The notes below the pieces were generated by a model. The model was not told the origin of the DNA. It ran no database searches and saw only the letters and a list, made by a program, of their open reading frames with translations. Shown here in pieces: positions 1-10,189 of a DNA stretch of 64,000 nt. The number at the start of each line of letters is the position of its first letter. Position 1 is the stretch's first letter. This DNA comes from Paramoeba atlantica (lineage: Eukaryota > Discosea): assembly GCA_977017575.1 (NCBI GenBank), contig CDRNVI010000066.1, forward strand, positions 248,001 to 312,000, in the 5' to 3' direction. The position numbers and the translations under genes are program-made.

Positions 1-57
1 AAGTTCTTTTCTTGCCATAATAGATAAAGGCTCGCAACAGAAGCCTACATGTATAAT

Positions 58-150
58 ATTGTTGTCAGACTCACATCAGGAGCCTATATTATTGTTGTCA
101 GACTCACATCAGGAGCCTATATTATTGTTGTCAGACTCACATCAGGAGCG
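58..150. repeat. 33-bp tandem repeat, three copies
   Basis: The block around GTTGTCAGACTCACATCAGG recurs at about 61, 94 and 127, a constant 33-bp period. Copies are nearly identical and the third diverges at its end. No gene is associated with it. Confidence 0.9.
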
Positions 151-165
151 TACCTTATCAACTAA

Positions 166-420
166 TGTGCCCCCCACTTATAGTACCGCGGTTTTCGACC
201 GAACGGCACTGCTTTAATTCTAATTACCCTTAATTGAAGTTTCACCGGTAACCCGCCCACATTTTCCTGTGCCCCCCCACTTATAGTGCCGCGGTTTTCG
301 ACCAAACGGCACTATACAGTGAGTGTTAAGCCCCACAGCGAGTGTAAGTGGGGGGGTACCCCGCGGCACTATAAGTGGGTGGGGGCACAGTAATATCAAA
401 CTTTTTAGGGTGGACACTTT
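166..420. repeat. Short inverted/direct repeat cluster, MITE-like
   Basis: A 45-bp block (TGTGCCCCCCACTTATAG then CCGCGGTTTTCGACC) occurs at 166-209 and again at 267-312. Its inverted partner (CCGCGGCACTATAAGTGG, then a G run and CACAG) is at 361-390, followed by TA. The CTGTGCCCCC end resembles the CTGTGACCCCC end of the pogo-like element at 13478, so this may be a non-autonomous relative. The left flank has no clean TA, so boundaries are uncertain. Confidence 0.5.
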
Positions 421-1540
421 AATATCAAAATTGCCAGCTTAATATCAAACTTTGATTTTGATATTGGAGTGAACCGCGGTTTAAATAGGGTGTAATGGGA
501 CAATAATTTTTTTGAACATAAATCGGGAAAAGAAAATCGGCGCCGCTGCGCGGCGCCTGTTTTGTCTGACTGACAATTGTGTAGGGTGGGGTGAATTCAC
601 TATATTTTCCCACATGACAAATAAGTAGGGGGGTGGGAGGGTGACAATTATGTAGGGGGGGCATAGTAAGTCCACATTATTTGTAAGTAAGATAAAGGAT
701 TCGTGCGCGAGTTGTACGATTCAATACTGTTCAATACTATTGTCGACGCAGTTCGTCAAATCAGGAGCACTCCACTGCTTACGGAGCGGGGAGAAAGGGA
801 AGAGTATCGACCTCTGAGGGAAGATGTCCGACACAACAATATTGATCAATATTAATAAAAGGCAGGGTAGGGGAGGGCATCGAAGAACAGGTTAGGTAAG
901 GACGTGCCAAGTAAGATCTAACCCAAAAGTTATAATTTTTTTGCAGCGTCTTCGCTCATCATAGAAAGTAGCTTGTGTCTAATTAGATTGTCTAATTAAA
1001 TTGAATGTCTAATTAATTTTTATTAAAGCATTTAAAGCATTTAAAAAACGAAAAAGACGTTTGAGCACATTTTTTAGTTAACAAAGGGGTTAGCCTTACT
1101 TTTTCATGAAGCTGAAAAACGAGGATAAGTCAGGGGAGAAAAAAGTCACCCCCTGACTAAACAACTTCAGAAAAACTCAAAAATATAGAGAAATAAAGCT
1201 GCTATTCAAATCTAGTTCGCGCACTGCACATTTATTGACTCGTATACAGTGTATGTAGGCTCGTAAATATAGTTTACTAGTCTGCCTGTCTTCAAATTTT
1301 TCGGGGCAGAATAAAAGCTCTATAAAATGCAGCACAATGGCTGCGTTTCAAAAAAAGTGCATTATTCCTCTTCATAAAAAATAACATCGAATTCTCATTC
1401 ATTTTTTAATAAATAACACACTATTCTGAGTAAGGTATTAATAGTGTTCAATTAAATCTTAGCTACAAAATAGATTATTGGTAGATTAAAAGGTTATTAT
1501 TGATTTCATGAATTTAGCAGCATGACACGCAAAACAACTT
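421..1540. other. Non-coding stretch
   Basis: AT-rich DNA downstream of the first host gene. It holds short AATATCAAA repeats (near 390-470), a palindromic GGCGCC...GGCGCC patch at about 539-558, and repeated TGTCTAATTA words near 975-1020. No coding potential was recognised. Confidence 0.5.
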
Positions 1541-3109
1541 TTAAACACTACAATTACGACGATGCCATGCATTTGGACCGTATCGCTCAAGCATTGACGG
1601 ATCGGCAAATATTCTTTTCCGACACGCAGCCTCGCCACACACACAATCAAAAGGTTTCATAATTTCATCACGAAACGTAGCATAATCGATAGTCAGTTCT
1701 TCACCTTTCACGATGTCACGAGAGGCAATAATATTGAGCGAATTCGGTGCCTCAAACATCGTATTCGGGGAGCAACTATGACTAATTGGACGCCACTTTG
1801 TGTGGTCCTCGTCCCGCACTACATAGAGATGCCGGTCGTCGGACAAAGGCCAAGCGTATCGCTCAAAATTGGCCTTATCATCACCCCTCCAGTGCTTCGT
1901 GACGTGAGCCAACGTCGCAATAGACATAGGCCTTCCTTCGTCGACAAAGACTGGACCAAATTGAAGAACATTCCGAGTTGCTTTCAAGTAATATCCTTTT
2001 TTTTTGCTGTAAACAGCCTGATATGCAGGACATCTATTCTTACAAGTCAGAACGGCGCTTTGAATGAGTGTTGTGGCGAACTGCCGAGGTCCAAAATCAG
2101 ACTCAAATTTCAATATCCAATCCGCAGAACTTTCTAGACCTGGTGGGTATAACACGCCACAATTCGGGTTTATCTCCAGAAAGAAAACCTCTCCAGTGCT
2201 TCTGCGCACTCTGAGATCGCATCTCCCGTAGCCTATGCCCCCCAAAATCTTTTCGAATGCTACTTTGCCTACGCGCATCATTTCTTGACAAAGAGTATCT
2301 GATTTTTCAACCGGAAACCATTCAATACCTTCGTAGTTAATCCATTTCAAATTAAAATGTTTAAAATCTTCACCTTCAGGAAACTTCATTTGGGCAGGAG
2401 GCAAGACCTTCGTACCCTCAGGAGTCTGAAGAGCGAGTACCGTAACTTCGTCTCCTTCAATGAATTCTTCCACCATTGCAATGTTTGAACGTGATATAAA
2501 TGTTTCTATTTGACTTAGGACATCTTCGTAGTTTCGGCACTTGCTTTGCTTTGTGAGCCCTTCGCTTGCACAACCATGGGGATGCTTTACAATCATTGGA
2601 AATTTTAGCGCATGCAATTCAGTCTGCAAGGCAATAATGGTTTCAGGTGTCTCATCAAAGACAACGTAAGGAGGCACCTTTATTCTGTTGAAATGTGCAA
2701 TTAGCTTCATCTCAGGTTTACTTGGATCGAAATGTTTCGCGTCTGCGCCTGTGTAGGGAACTCCAAATTCTTCAAGAGCACGCACTACCTCTACGCCAGC
2801 CCGGTCCTCGTCCTTACCTCCATCGCACAAATTAAAGAAGCAATCATAATTTCCATTGTGGACCAGAGATCGAATAACGCGGTACGAGGTAGCCTTATGC
2901 AGTTGAACCAAATCAAAGATATACTGTGGATTACAAGAATGCTGAAAAGAACCGTGCTTCTGATTATCTAAAAAATCTTTCACATTCGCTTGCGTCCCAA
3001 TCGTTTCACACTCTGGAAAATAATGTGCCGGAGTACAAATGTAATCATCATACTGGGCACTATCCGAGGTGCTTTCATCATACGAGCTGAGTAGAACACA
3101 CACTTTCAT
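1541..3109 (-). CDS. ATP-grasp (D-Ala-D-Ala ligase-like) / SET-domain fusion protein
   Basis: Intronless gene of 522 codons. The first ATG is at 3109; the frame is open a little further upstream, but only from a TTG. Residues about 85-330 look like a D-alanine-D-alanine ligase-type ATP-grasp fold: a VKHPHGCASEG nucleotide-binding loop, then GYGRCDLRVR and the metal-binding LEINPN near residue 311. Residues about 380-500 look like a SET methyltransferase domain: ISHSCSPNT (near 442), GEELTIDYA (near 470), and a post-SET cysteine cluster CVCGEAAC (near 489). Both halves keep their signature residues, so it is probably active, but the substrate cannot be told from sequence. It lies in the same orientation as the exonuclease gene upstream, with about 680 bp between them, which fits polycistronic transcription in euglenozoans. 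The domain calls are firm; a joint function is inference. Confidence 0.85.
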   Translation of the reverse strand: MKVCVLLSSYDESTSDSAQYDDYICTPAHYFPECETIGTQANVKDFLDNQKHGSFQHSCNPQYIFDLVQLHKATSYRVIRSLVHNGNYDCFFNLCDGGKDEDRAGVEVVRALEEFGVPYTGADAKHFDPSKPEMKLIAHFNRIKVPPYVVFDETPETIIALQTELHALKFPMIVKHPHGCASEGLTKQSKCRNYEDVLSQIETFISRSNIAMVEEFIEGDEVTVLALQTPEGTKVLPPAQMKFPEGEDFKHFNLKWINYEGIEWFPVEKSDTLCQEMMRVGKVAFEKILGGIGYGRCDLRVRRSTGEVFFLEINPNCGVLYPPGLESSADWILKFESDFGPRQFATTLIQSAVLTCKNRCPAYQAVYSKKKGYYLKATRNVLQFGPVFVDEGRPMSIATLAHVTKHWRGDDKANFERYAWPLSDDRHLYVVRDEDHTKWRPISHSCSPNTMFEAPNSLNIIASRDIVKGEELTIDYATFRDEIMKPFDCVCGEAACRKRIFADPSMLERYGPNAWHRRNCSV

Positions 3110-3785
3110 TACAGGAGAGATATGTATATTCTTTTCAGGCAAATAATATTTTTCTTAAATGAGAGACGTTCACCCGTTCTACCTACCATCCTTTATAAAC
3201 CCCTCGACACCGATACAAGTGCAGTTCATAAATGCATAGGACAACGCTATAAGCGCATGTTTGCATAGCCCCTCAAGTGTTTCTCTCTCTTCCCCTTCCA
3301 CCTTTTTGAGTACAAAATAGCAAACAATTTTATGCAACAAAATCATTTTAATTAAAAACAATTGAATTTTTGTAAGATTTAAAACGTAATCTCACGTAAA
3401 CTCTAAACAATAATGTATAAAAAGGGAATATCATTCACAAGTTCGTTTTTTTGGATCCAAATATTTTGGTCGACAATTCGCTGTACAGTGAAACAGTGGA
3501 GTGTAAGAGACTGTCCGTTTTGTACGAAGCCACGAGGGACCTGTGGAAGAGGATCAGTCAAAAGGTATCGTAGGGCGATGAAGTTGAGTGAGGAAAATGA
3601 AGAACTTCTTAGCGGATGTCCTTCCTTTAGCATAAAATGTGTCCTTCCTTTATTATAAACTCGGGCATCCCTGTTCCCTGACTACAAGGGAATGTACAGC
3701 CAGGGAAATGAAATACGTAGTACATTTTTTAAAAATGGGTAAAAATTTTACCTAACTTCTCGGATCTAGCATTGCAGGAATGTGC
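3110..3785. other. Intergenic region
   Basis: AT-rich spacer between two minus-strand genes. Short ORFs on both strands (for example 3413-3658 plus) have no recognisable domain. A 5' UTR with a trans-splice acceptor would be expected next to 3110; several AG dinucleotides follow pyrimidine patches, but none stands out. Confidence 0.4.
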
Positions 3786-5402
3786 CTAGGCGAAAAATAC
3801 AAAGGGGGTACGCCGATTTTCTCCCAATGCTATAACAGTGACAAAAGGCCTTTTTTCCGGTGAGGGCACATTCTGATAAAGGGATTTCAATGCCTCAGTC
3901 AATTGGTCCAAAGATATTATCTTATTTATGTGCACAAAGGTGAAGGACTTCTTTTTCTGCAATATGCTAGCTGCCCAATCACTTTTGGCATTCACGCTCT
4001 TATGTGTACAAAAACTTGTTGTAAATGAGTCTAGGGGAAATCCTGCGATGTTTTTTGGGAGAAACACATTACACAGACAAGATGGCTGAGAATCAATACT
4101 CTTTTCGTTGTCGTCTAAAAAATGATTATTGCTGCACGACGCAACGATGTTGCTACAGTACGAGTGTGTCGTAATGCCCTGGCCCTGTAGATGACACAGA
4201 AAACGACTCTTCACAGCATTCATAGATAATTCTTTATTTCGAGGTGAGCATTCAAGCTTTAAATTGGACCCGAAGTGAATTCCTTTCGATAATTTAAGAC
4301 AAAAAAGATCTGCCGTTGCAAGGGCATCTTCCACGCTGTCGTGGCCGAGCGCTGGATTATTCTGAATAGTACGATTAAGTAGAACCCTGCATAACGTTTT
4401 TAGTGAGTATTGCGGACTGCGCCTCGTATTTATACCTTCTATTTCGGAATTCGACCCTCTGGGATAAAGCAAGGTAAGTTCTGCAATTCTTGAATGTTGG
4501 ATGCGCAGAGCCTTTAAATCATTGATGATGCTGTGTCCGACAAGAATCGTATCCTCGAAAATCAAATTCGCCAATAAATAAGATTGCACGTCATGTATGG
4601 TCGTCTTTACCCCCAGCAATTTTTTTCTTGTTATTCCACTGTAAGCCGTTAAATAGTTTGTAACCGGGTTTTCTGGCTGTACAATTTCGTCATACACAAC
4701 TGAACGAGTTGTACAATCCACGATCGAGACTCTCGCGAGCTCTTGCCCATGTTGAGTTAGCACCATTTCACAATCAATGGCTAACAATTTTTCTGCGCTA
4801 CGTACTGTGCTTCTTGTGGGGGGCTGAGTTTTAATAAAATTTTGATTTTCAGCATGTGAGTCAATCCCTAGAATGAGCATATCTTCCGCCGATGCAAGCA
4901 AATGTTTTGCGCTACATAGTCGAAAAGGCAGATCCCTAGCCTCGTTAAATTGAATTTCGTTGGTAGAAACTTGAATTTGTTCTATGGGCATGTCCAAGTC
5001 CGTCTTGCGAAGGATTTTTGTAAGTTTGACCCCATTGCAAAAGAATTCTTCGCAGAATAGCTCAAATCGAGTATTGGCAATTCTGTTCGGAAGCTTCATG
5101 TCGAATTGATGCAAGTCACATATTCTTGACACATTCTCCTCTATCTCATCAATTACAAATAAAACTGCGATCCTTGGTGTTGTATCTGCAAATGATATCC
5201 ACTTCGGTGTACTCACGAGGGATTTGCTCAGAATTGAGGTAATCATGGATTGCACAATGCTCGGTTTGAGTATAACCGTAGAATCAAGTGTGATACAATA
5301 TGGTTTTTGAGAAAACACATTTCCTCTTTCGGCGCAAGTACAATGTAATTCATGTTTCTGGGAGTCGCCATTTTTTTCTAGCCCCACGTCCTTTCTAGTC
5401 AT
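3786..5402 (-). CDS. REXO-type DEDDh 3'-5' RNA exonuclease
   Basis: Intronless, 538 codons, ATG at 5402 and TAG stop at 3786. The exonuclease domain spans about residues 205-375 and keeps all DEDDh residues: LLAIDCEM (D210, E212), GHSIINDLKAL (D295) and ALGHDSVEDA (H354, D359). The order and the IDCEM...LGHDSVEDA signature match the REX1/REXO1/REXO5 family, which trims 3' ends of 5S rRNA, tRNA, snRNA or snoRNA in the nucleus. Residues 1-200 have no recognised domain. The C-terminal 160 residues contain a possible RRM-like stretch (SFTFVHINKIISLDQLTEAL), weakly supported. No sign of decay. The exact RNA substrate cannot be assigned. Confidence 0.85.
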   Translation of the reverse strand: MTRKDVGLEKNGDSQKHELHCTCAERGNVFSQKPYCITLDSTVILKPSIVQSMITSILSKSLVSTPKWISFADTTPRIAVLFVIDEIEENVSRICDLHQFDMKLPNRIANTRFELFCEEFFCNGVKLTKILRKTDLDMPIEQIQVSTNEIQFNEARDLPFRLCSAKHLLASAEDMLILGIDSHAENQNFIKTQPPTRSTVRSAEKLLAIDCEMVLTQHGQELARVSIVDCTTRSVVYDEIVQPENPVTNYLTAYSGITRKKLLGVKTTIHDVQSYLLANLIFEDTILVGHSIINDLKALRIQHSRIAELTLLYPRGSNSEIEGINTRRSPQYSLKTLCRVLLNRTIQNNPALGHDSVEDALATADLFCLKLSKGIHFGSNLKLECSPRNKELSMNAVKSRFLCHLQGQGITTHSYCSNIVASCSNNHFLDDNEKSIDSQPSCLCNVFLPKNIAGFPLDSFTTSFCTHKSVNAKSDWAASILQKKKSFTFVHINKIISLDQLTEALKSLYQNVPSPEKRPFVTVIALGENRRTPFVFFA

Positions 5403-5872
5403 GAATCGTAATGCTCATATAAGTCACGTTGTTAAAATTGTCATTCAATTTACTCTTGAAATTTACGACTCTCTTAGACCTTTCCCTATCATTCCCTCCC
5501 GTATTGTAAGCTACGGTGGTGCAGCTAATCATGGAAGTCCACTTATAGTCGAAGCTTACGGGTAACATACCGTATTAAGCTAACTAGGGATTTCCTTAGA
5601 TTTTTGTCGCTGTTTTGTACAAAAGACGAAATGTCGCCATTTTCAAGCGAATTAGAGTGTTCTGTACTTATTCGTCGCACCATAATACATGCGTGGCGAT
5701 AAATTTACACTGTAGTTGCGGTGGTTGTATAACTACCGCTCTACCCTCGATTATTGAAAAACAGTGAACATACAGAGGAAGTGTATAAAGAGGAACACAA
5801 TAGTATAATAAAGGAAAAAAAAATAAAAGGGGGCTCCGGTGGTCCAAAATTGAAACAAAATGAGAATGGAGG
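5403..5872. other. Non-coding stretch upstream of the exonuclease gene
   Basis: AT-rich sequence with no recognised ORF. It should contain the 5' UTR and splice acceptor of the exonuclease gene next to 5403. It grades into a purine-rich stretch from about 5800. Confidence 0.4.
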
Positions 5873-6245
5873 TCCAGGGGGGAGGCGGGCGGGGGAAGGC
5901 AGGGGGGGGGCAGGGGGGCTATGGGGGAAGTCCAGGTGTCACAGGGATTATGTCACCTAATGGCAAAAAAAGAAGGTAAATGATATTATCAAAGAAAGTG
6001 AACTAGTTCGAATATCAGGCTATGTCTTCAGTTCGATGAGTTTTTCATCGAATTGGATTTAAAGTACTTTCGTATGATTTTATGAGGTCCAGGGCGGGGA
6101 GGGCAGGGGGGGTCCGGGGCGGGGGGGTCCGGGGCAGGGGGGGTCCAGGGCGGGGGGGGCAGGGGGGGGGCAGGGGGGGGCAGGGGGGGGCAGGGGGGGG
6201 CAGGGGGGGCAGGGGGGGCAGGGGGGTTCCAGGGGGGGCGCTCGC
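5873..6245. repeat. G-rich low-complexity tracts
   Basis: Two tracts (about 5873-5935 and 6085-6245) consist almost entirely of runs of 4-9 G separated by CA, TCC or C, on the plus strand. They are strongly G-quadruplex-like. Proline-rich or glycine-rich ORFs across them come from composition and are not genes. A similar GGTCCAGGGGGGG motif recurs near 11290. Confidence 0.8.
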
Positions 6246-6254
6246 ACATTGTTT

Positions 6255-6352
6255 AGGCTCTTCGTTAAACCGCGGTGGTTGTTTTCAACTTAGAAGTCAC
6301 TCATGTTGCGCGCTTCGCGTTGAAAACTACCACCGCGTTTAACGAAGAGCCT
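6255..6352. repeat. Long hairpin with about 34-bp arms
   Basis: AGGCTCTTCGTTAAAC...GTTTTCAAC at 6255-6288 is the inverse of GTTGAAAAC...GTTTAACGAAGAGCCT at 6319-6352, with one or two mismatches and a 30-bp loop. It could be a miniature inverted-repeat element. Confidence 0.75.
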
Positions 6353-6449
6353 GAAAAACGCTCGGAAAGCCGAAGAAACCGGAAGGATTTGAGGCAAAAT
6401 AGCCGATTTTTACATACCTTAGCGAGTACGCAGTGTACGTACGATTTGT

Positions 6450-6483
6450 CGAGTACATGCGAGTACGTACTCGCATGTACTCG
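6450..6483. repeat. 34-bp perfect palindrome
   Basis: CGAGTACATGCGAGTAC at 6450-6466 is followed directly by its exact reverse complement at 6467-6483. Related GAGTACG/GTACGTACG words lie just upstream (6423-6442), so the palindrome sits in a GTAC-rich cluster. Confidence 0.9.
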
Positions 6484-7407
6484 CTAAAAATAAATTTTGA
6501 TGTCGACCTCTTAGCTTTGGAAATCTAGGGGAATTGGGTTGGACACAGCCCTTTTTAATATGAGTAGCTATTCTTCTAACGGTCTCGTATATCACAAGGG
6601 ATGCAGTATCTTATATCTTGATGGTTCATGAACCAATGAACACAATGAACAACAAAAGGTGATAACCAGGAGATTTTAGTACCGCTACTAGCATAGCATG
6701 GTAACATCATGTAAAGAGCTCCGTATCTGTATAAGAGTTTTTCGAGGCGAAGCATGGACTTTGAAGCTCGATTGCCCTTCCCACATTCAGCGACAACATA
6801 GGCTTCAACTAAATTCATATTTTTTCAAATACCACGCGCTAAGGTTTCCTCGTCGTCCCGTCCAACCGGCGAAATTTTGTCATGTACAATCCGCGTCATA
6901 TTGATCCCCCCCTAAGGAAATTTTAGTTTTTTTATCCGATTTTGCTCATCTGTGCAGCATTCGGGAGATCTCTTTCCCATGGGAAAGTACTTTGCCACTG
7001 TTTTTACCCTTTAGCCAGACGCTTCGAAATAGTGGAAAATTACACGTTTTTTTACTAAAATTTTTGAATAGATTTAAAAATTGCTTATTTTTTAATGACT
7101 TTTTCTCCTTCCAGCACCCCGAAGAGGCCGAAACGGCACGTATGCTCATCTGAATCCCTTAAAAATACCGTTAGTTACATGAAAAATACGAATTCCTCGA
7201 AAAAAAGCTTTGTAGCTAAGCTGCGATCACACATGATTTTTGTCATTTTCCTAACTTTTTCTGTTTTTTCCTAACTTTGGGATTCTCTCCAGGGGGCACC
7301 GGTGAAAGTCAAGGACTTTTGCATAAGTAAAGGACTATTGCGGTGGTTGTTTACAACCTCTGCCTCTCCCTTCTTTATGCTGTCCGGGGTAGGGTGGATC
7401 CAGCAGG
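6484..7407. other. Non-coding stretch
   Basis: AT-rich sequence with only short, unconvincing ORFs on either strand. No repeats or RNA genes recognised. Confidence 0.4.
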
Positions 7408-7686
7408 GTGAGAAGAAAGCGTGAGCTTTCTTCCCCGAACTATGAGGTACAGGCACAATCAGAGAACTCCGGAGAACATTCTGATAAGATTGGAAGTGTT
7501 GTAAAAAAGCAACATCAGACAATTAAATGTTACAATTGTCTGGAAGAAGGCCACTATGCCGCAAAATGTAAAAGCCCCACGTATTGCTATACCTGTGGAG
7601 GGAAGGTCGGACACAAATGTGGGAGTGAACAGTGTCCAGGCAAGACTAAGCGAAAGGCCTTCAATACGTGGAGACAAAGAGAGTGA
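7408..7686 (+). pseudogene. Zinc-knuckle protein fragment (retroelement-like)
   Basis: Open frame without an ATG at its start (it begins GTG). It encodes a basic peptide with a CCHC zinc knuckle, CYNCLEEGHYAAKC, followed by a second, incomplete cysteine cluster, CYTCGGKVGHKC. Such knuckles are typical of the nucleic-acid-binding ORFs of retroelements. No RT or other partner is adjacent, so it is a stranded fossil fragment and the family cannot be decided. Confidence 0.55.
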
Positions 7687-8467
7687 CAGTGAAGTGAATA
7701 CATGATTGTCGTTTAAAAAGGGAGAAAAAAGAAATCTTACTTTGGGTGAAAAAGGTGAACAACGATGGGCGATTTGTTGGAAGTTATGTTTCACCAGCAC
7801 CTGCTCAGGGCAGTGAAGCGCACTTCCTGCAACGGGCGGAGGTCGGACGCCTACCCCAGAACTGCAGCACACGGACGAATGTTCGAGTAAATTTGTTTGT
7901 TTGTTTGTTTGGTACAAGAGCGCCTGCCATCCCCACAAGCAAGCGCCGCAAGTACCAACTCCGGCTCCCGGCTCAATCCGGGTACGGGGACGCAAGGCTC
8001 TCCTGGGGCGCTTCACTGGTGGCAAATAACACTCTGTAGTATAATATACCTACTATGTGCCAGTCCCACTAGGATGGTTCCCATTCAAGCACGTGCACCG
8101 CATTTATCATTCACTGCGTCAGAGCTTAAATGGACATTGATGACGTACTGCTTCTCGTACTTTATAAGCCTAAAATGTATACTTTTATAATTCTGCATGT
8201 ATGTATATTATATATAATAGATTACTATTACGCAGTATCGTGATATCGATCGTAAGTATTAGCAGGGTTCGCAGAAACTATAATATAGTAAAATATAGTT
8301 TTTTTTATTGAATATAGTTACTATATAGTACTATATTTACTGTATTTTACTATAAAACTATAAGAAAACTATAAACTTTTGCTGCATTCCAAATGGCATT
8401 TTTTGTGTAAGTGAGTAACACACACGCGTTTTTATACGTCCATCGTCACTCCACCTCCGCACTTAGC

Positions 8468-8764
8468 CTACCCAAAGCTAAAAGAAATATAGCCCAAACT
8501 CGAAGTATCCGTTTTTAGTAAATAGTGGATAAGTCTACTCGCTCGTAGCAATTGCGCTCTGAATGCAACTGCGTCTGAAACTACGTGCGCCACAAAAATT
8601 CGATCGGCGTAAAGCTCCTCTATAACCCCTTTTAATAGAAGTTGAAAGGCGGATGCATCACTTGCGGGCATGGGTCTGACGGTCCAACACATAGACACAC
8701 CATTGTTGATCATTGTAACGGCGCAGGTCGTACGATGGTGAAAAGTGGCTGTGTCTAAACACAA
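8468..8764 (-). pseudogene. hAT transposase middle piece (DUF659-like)
   Basis: It lies downstream of the BED piece in a different frame, separated by a stop and a frame change. CLDTATFHHRTTCAVTMI corresponds to the first-aspartate strand of the hAT RNase-H fold, and ELYADRIFVAHVVSDAVAFR to the VVTDNA-like strand. The insertion domain and C-terminal dimerisation domain are missing. It is non-functional. Confidence 0.6.
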
Positions 8765-8793
8765 AACTCACATCCGAAAATTTAAAAACAAGG

Positions 8794-9252
8794 TCAACGC
8801 ATCTTTACTCTAGTTTGCTTAGCATACTCAATGGTCAGTTCGTTTAATTTTTCCCTTCGAGGTGGAGTGGGACACATGCCTCGTACAATTCTGTTAAGAA
8901 ACAAAGGATGCTCAAGAGCTGCGGTTGAAATTCCGAACTCTGCTTTCCAAACTATTATATCCTTATGGTCCTGAGGTTTGGACGCTTGTGAAGAGATGTT
9001 TAACGTCGGATTTGCACGTCGACGCTTTTTGTTTTGTTCAGCACACCAGGTATCATATTTTTTGTCGTGTTTCACTAAGTGCTTCTCTGCGGAATGATAA
9101 TCTGTCGATAGTCCTCTTGGAACCAAAAAACGCTTCTTACTTCCCTCCTCACACAGGTTGCATTCCACCGCTGGTTTCTGTCCTTCCGTGCGCGGTACTT
9201 CACTAAAATAGTCTTTACAGAAATTTCCCCTCGTCAGTTTCGTTTCGGGCAT
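8794..9252 (-). pseudogene. hAT transposase N-terminal piece (BED-type zinc finger)
   Basis: ATG at 9252, 152 codons. CNLCEEGSKKRFLVPRG...HSAEKHLVKH gives a C2H2 arrangement like a BED finger, the DNA-binding domain of hAT transposases, followed by a lysine/arginine-rich stretch. The rest (FGISTAALEHPLFLNRIVRG) fits the linker toward the catalytic domain. It ends before any catalytic residue and belongs to the element at 8263-9475. Confidence 0.7.
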
Positions 9253-9599
9253 CTGTTTCGGTTTTAAAATGAAGAAAAATTAAGAAAAAAAGGGATAAAA
9301 ACACATTTGCATATGAATAGGATGCGTCAAAGGGCTTAAAAGCACCTTGAAATACGAAGAAAAAGAATATAGTTTTTTATAGTTTTTGAAAAAAGTTTAT
9401 AGTAACTATATAGTACTATATTGATAGTTTTATACAGTAGTTTTTGTACTATATTGGTAGTTTCTGCGAACCCTGAGTATTAGCACACTTAGGAAGAAGG
9501 TGGACATAAGAAATGTATACATCTTGAGGTGATGTGTATACACGCATTAGAGTGTATGTCATAAGTGTCTATGAACTGTTTATCACTAATGTAATAATA

Positions 9600-9662
9600 A
9601 TACATGTGGATATGAGATAAAGCTTCATATAATAATACCATGCGGATATGAGATAAAGCTTC
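9600..9662. repeat. Short tandem duplication
   Basis: The block TG(T/C)GGATATGAGATAAAGCTTC occurs twice in tandem (about 9605-9626 and 9642-9661), linked by ATAATAATACCA. Confidence 0.7.
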
Positions 9663-9697
9663 CACTTATGCTTATAATGAGGAGGTATGGACAATTT

Positions 9698-10189
9698 CTA
9701 CTTGTTTCTGCTTAGAAATGTTATTCCATACAATTTGTAAATTTGCCACGCCGTTTGAAGCTGTTCCCATGTTCTTGTACGACGAAAATCATACTCGGTG
9801 CGGCTGTACTCTTTTTGTGGGCGGGTCCCAATATCTGCGAGATTCATTTCGCTTGCGATGTCAGCTAAGACAATTCGCCCGTGAAAATATTGATGAACTC
9901 GTATTATGGAATCCAGTGCTTCAATTTTTGAAAATCCTTTGGCGAACGCACGAGACGCGGCCGTGTTATCGCTCGTAATTATTATGTTCGCGAATCCGCT
10001 GCGCACTGCGATGCTTATCGCTTTGGATATGGCTATCGCCTCGGCCAATACAATATCTAACTGAAACTCTTGCTCTAAGACGTTTTCTTTTATGGGGAAT
10101 CCGTCCTTCATAGGCCAAACGGCCCAGCGCTTTGTGGTCGCGTCTACAACGGCGAAGAGGGTTCGCTTATGTTCACACCTGCGATACAT
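9698..10189 (-). pseudogene. RNase H domain at the 3' end of the same LINE
   Basis: 163 codons from ATG 10189. Residues in RNase H order: AVVDATTKRWAVWP (first Asp), LAEAIAISKAIS (Glu), IITSDNTAASRAF (Asp) and LADIASEMNLADIGTRP (last Asp). It overlaps the end of the RT-tail frame by 46 bp. RNase H after a CCHC tail is known in several LINE clades. It could instead be a fused DIRS-type RNase H, since LADIGTRP resembles the ADPISR motif of DIRS elements here. Confidence 0.65.

Larger units (their letters stand above)
8263..9475 (-). mobile_element. hAT-superfamily DNA transposon remnant with 8-bp TSDs
   Basis: The element begins CAGGGTTCGCAGAAACTA at 8263 and ends with the exact inverse of these 18 bp at 9475. 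It is flanked by perfect 8-bp duplications AGTATTAG (8255-8262 and 9476-9483). CAGGG ends, an 8-bp TSD and a BED/DUF659-like transposase are diagnostic of hAT. Subterminal regions (8280-8360, 9370-9460) are rich in CTATATAGTA words. At 1.2 kb it is much shorter than an autonomous hAT (usually 2.5-5 kb), so it is an internally deleted derivative. Confidence 0.92.

Noticed and set aside
425-675. Small overlapping ORFs near the left edge
   Set aside because: Low-complexity and overlapping on the same strand in different frames; no domain, and they lie in a repeat-rich stretch.
6028-6342. Proline-rich or glycine/arginine-rich ORFs
   Set aside because: Shadow of the G-rich tract; no homology and no natural start context.
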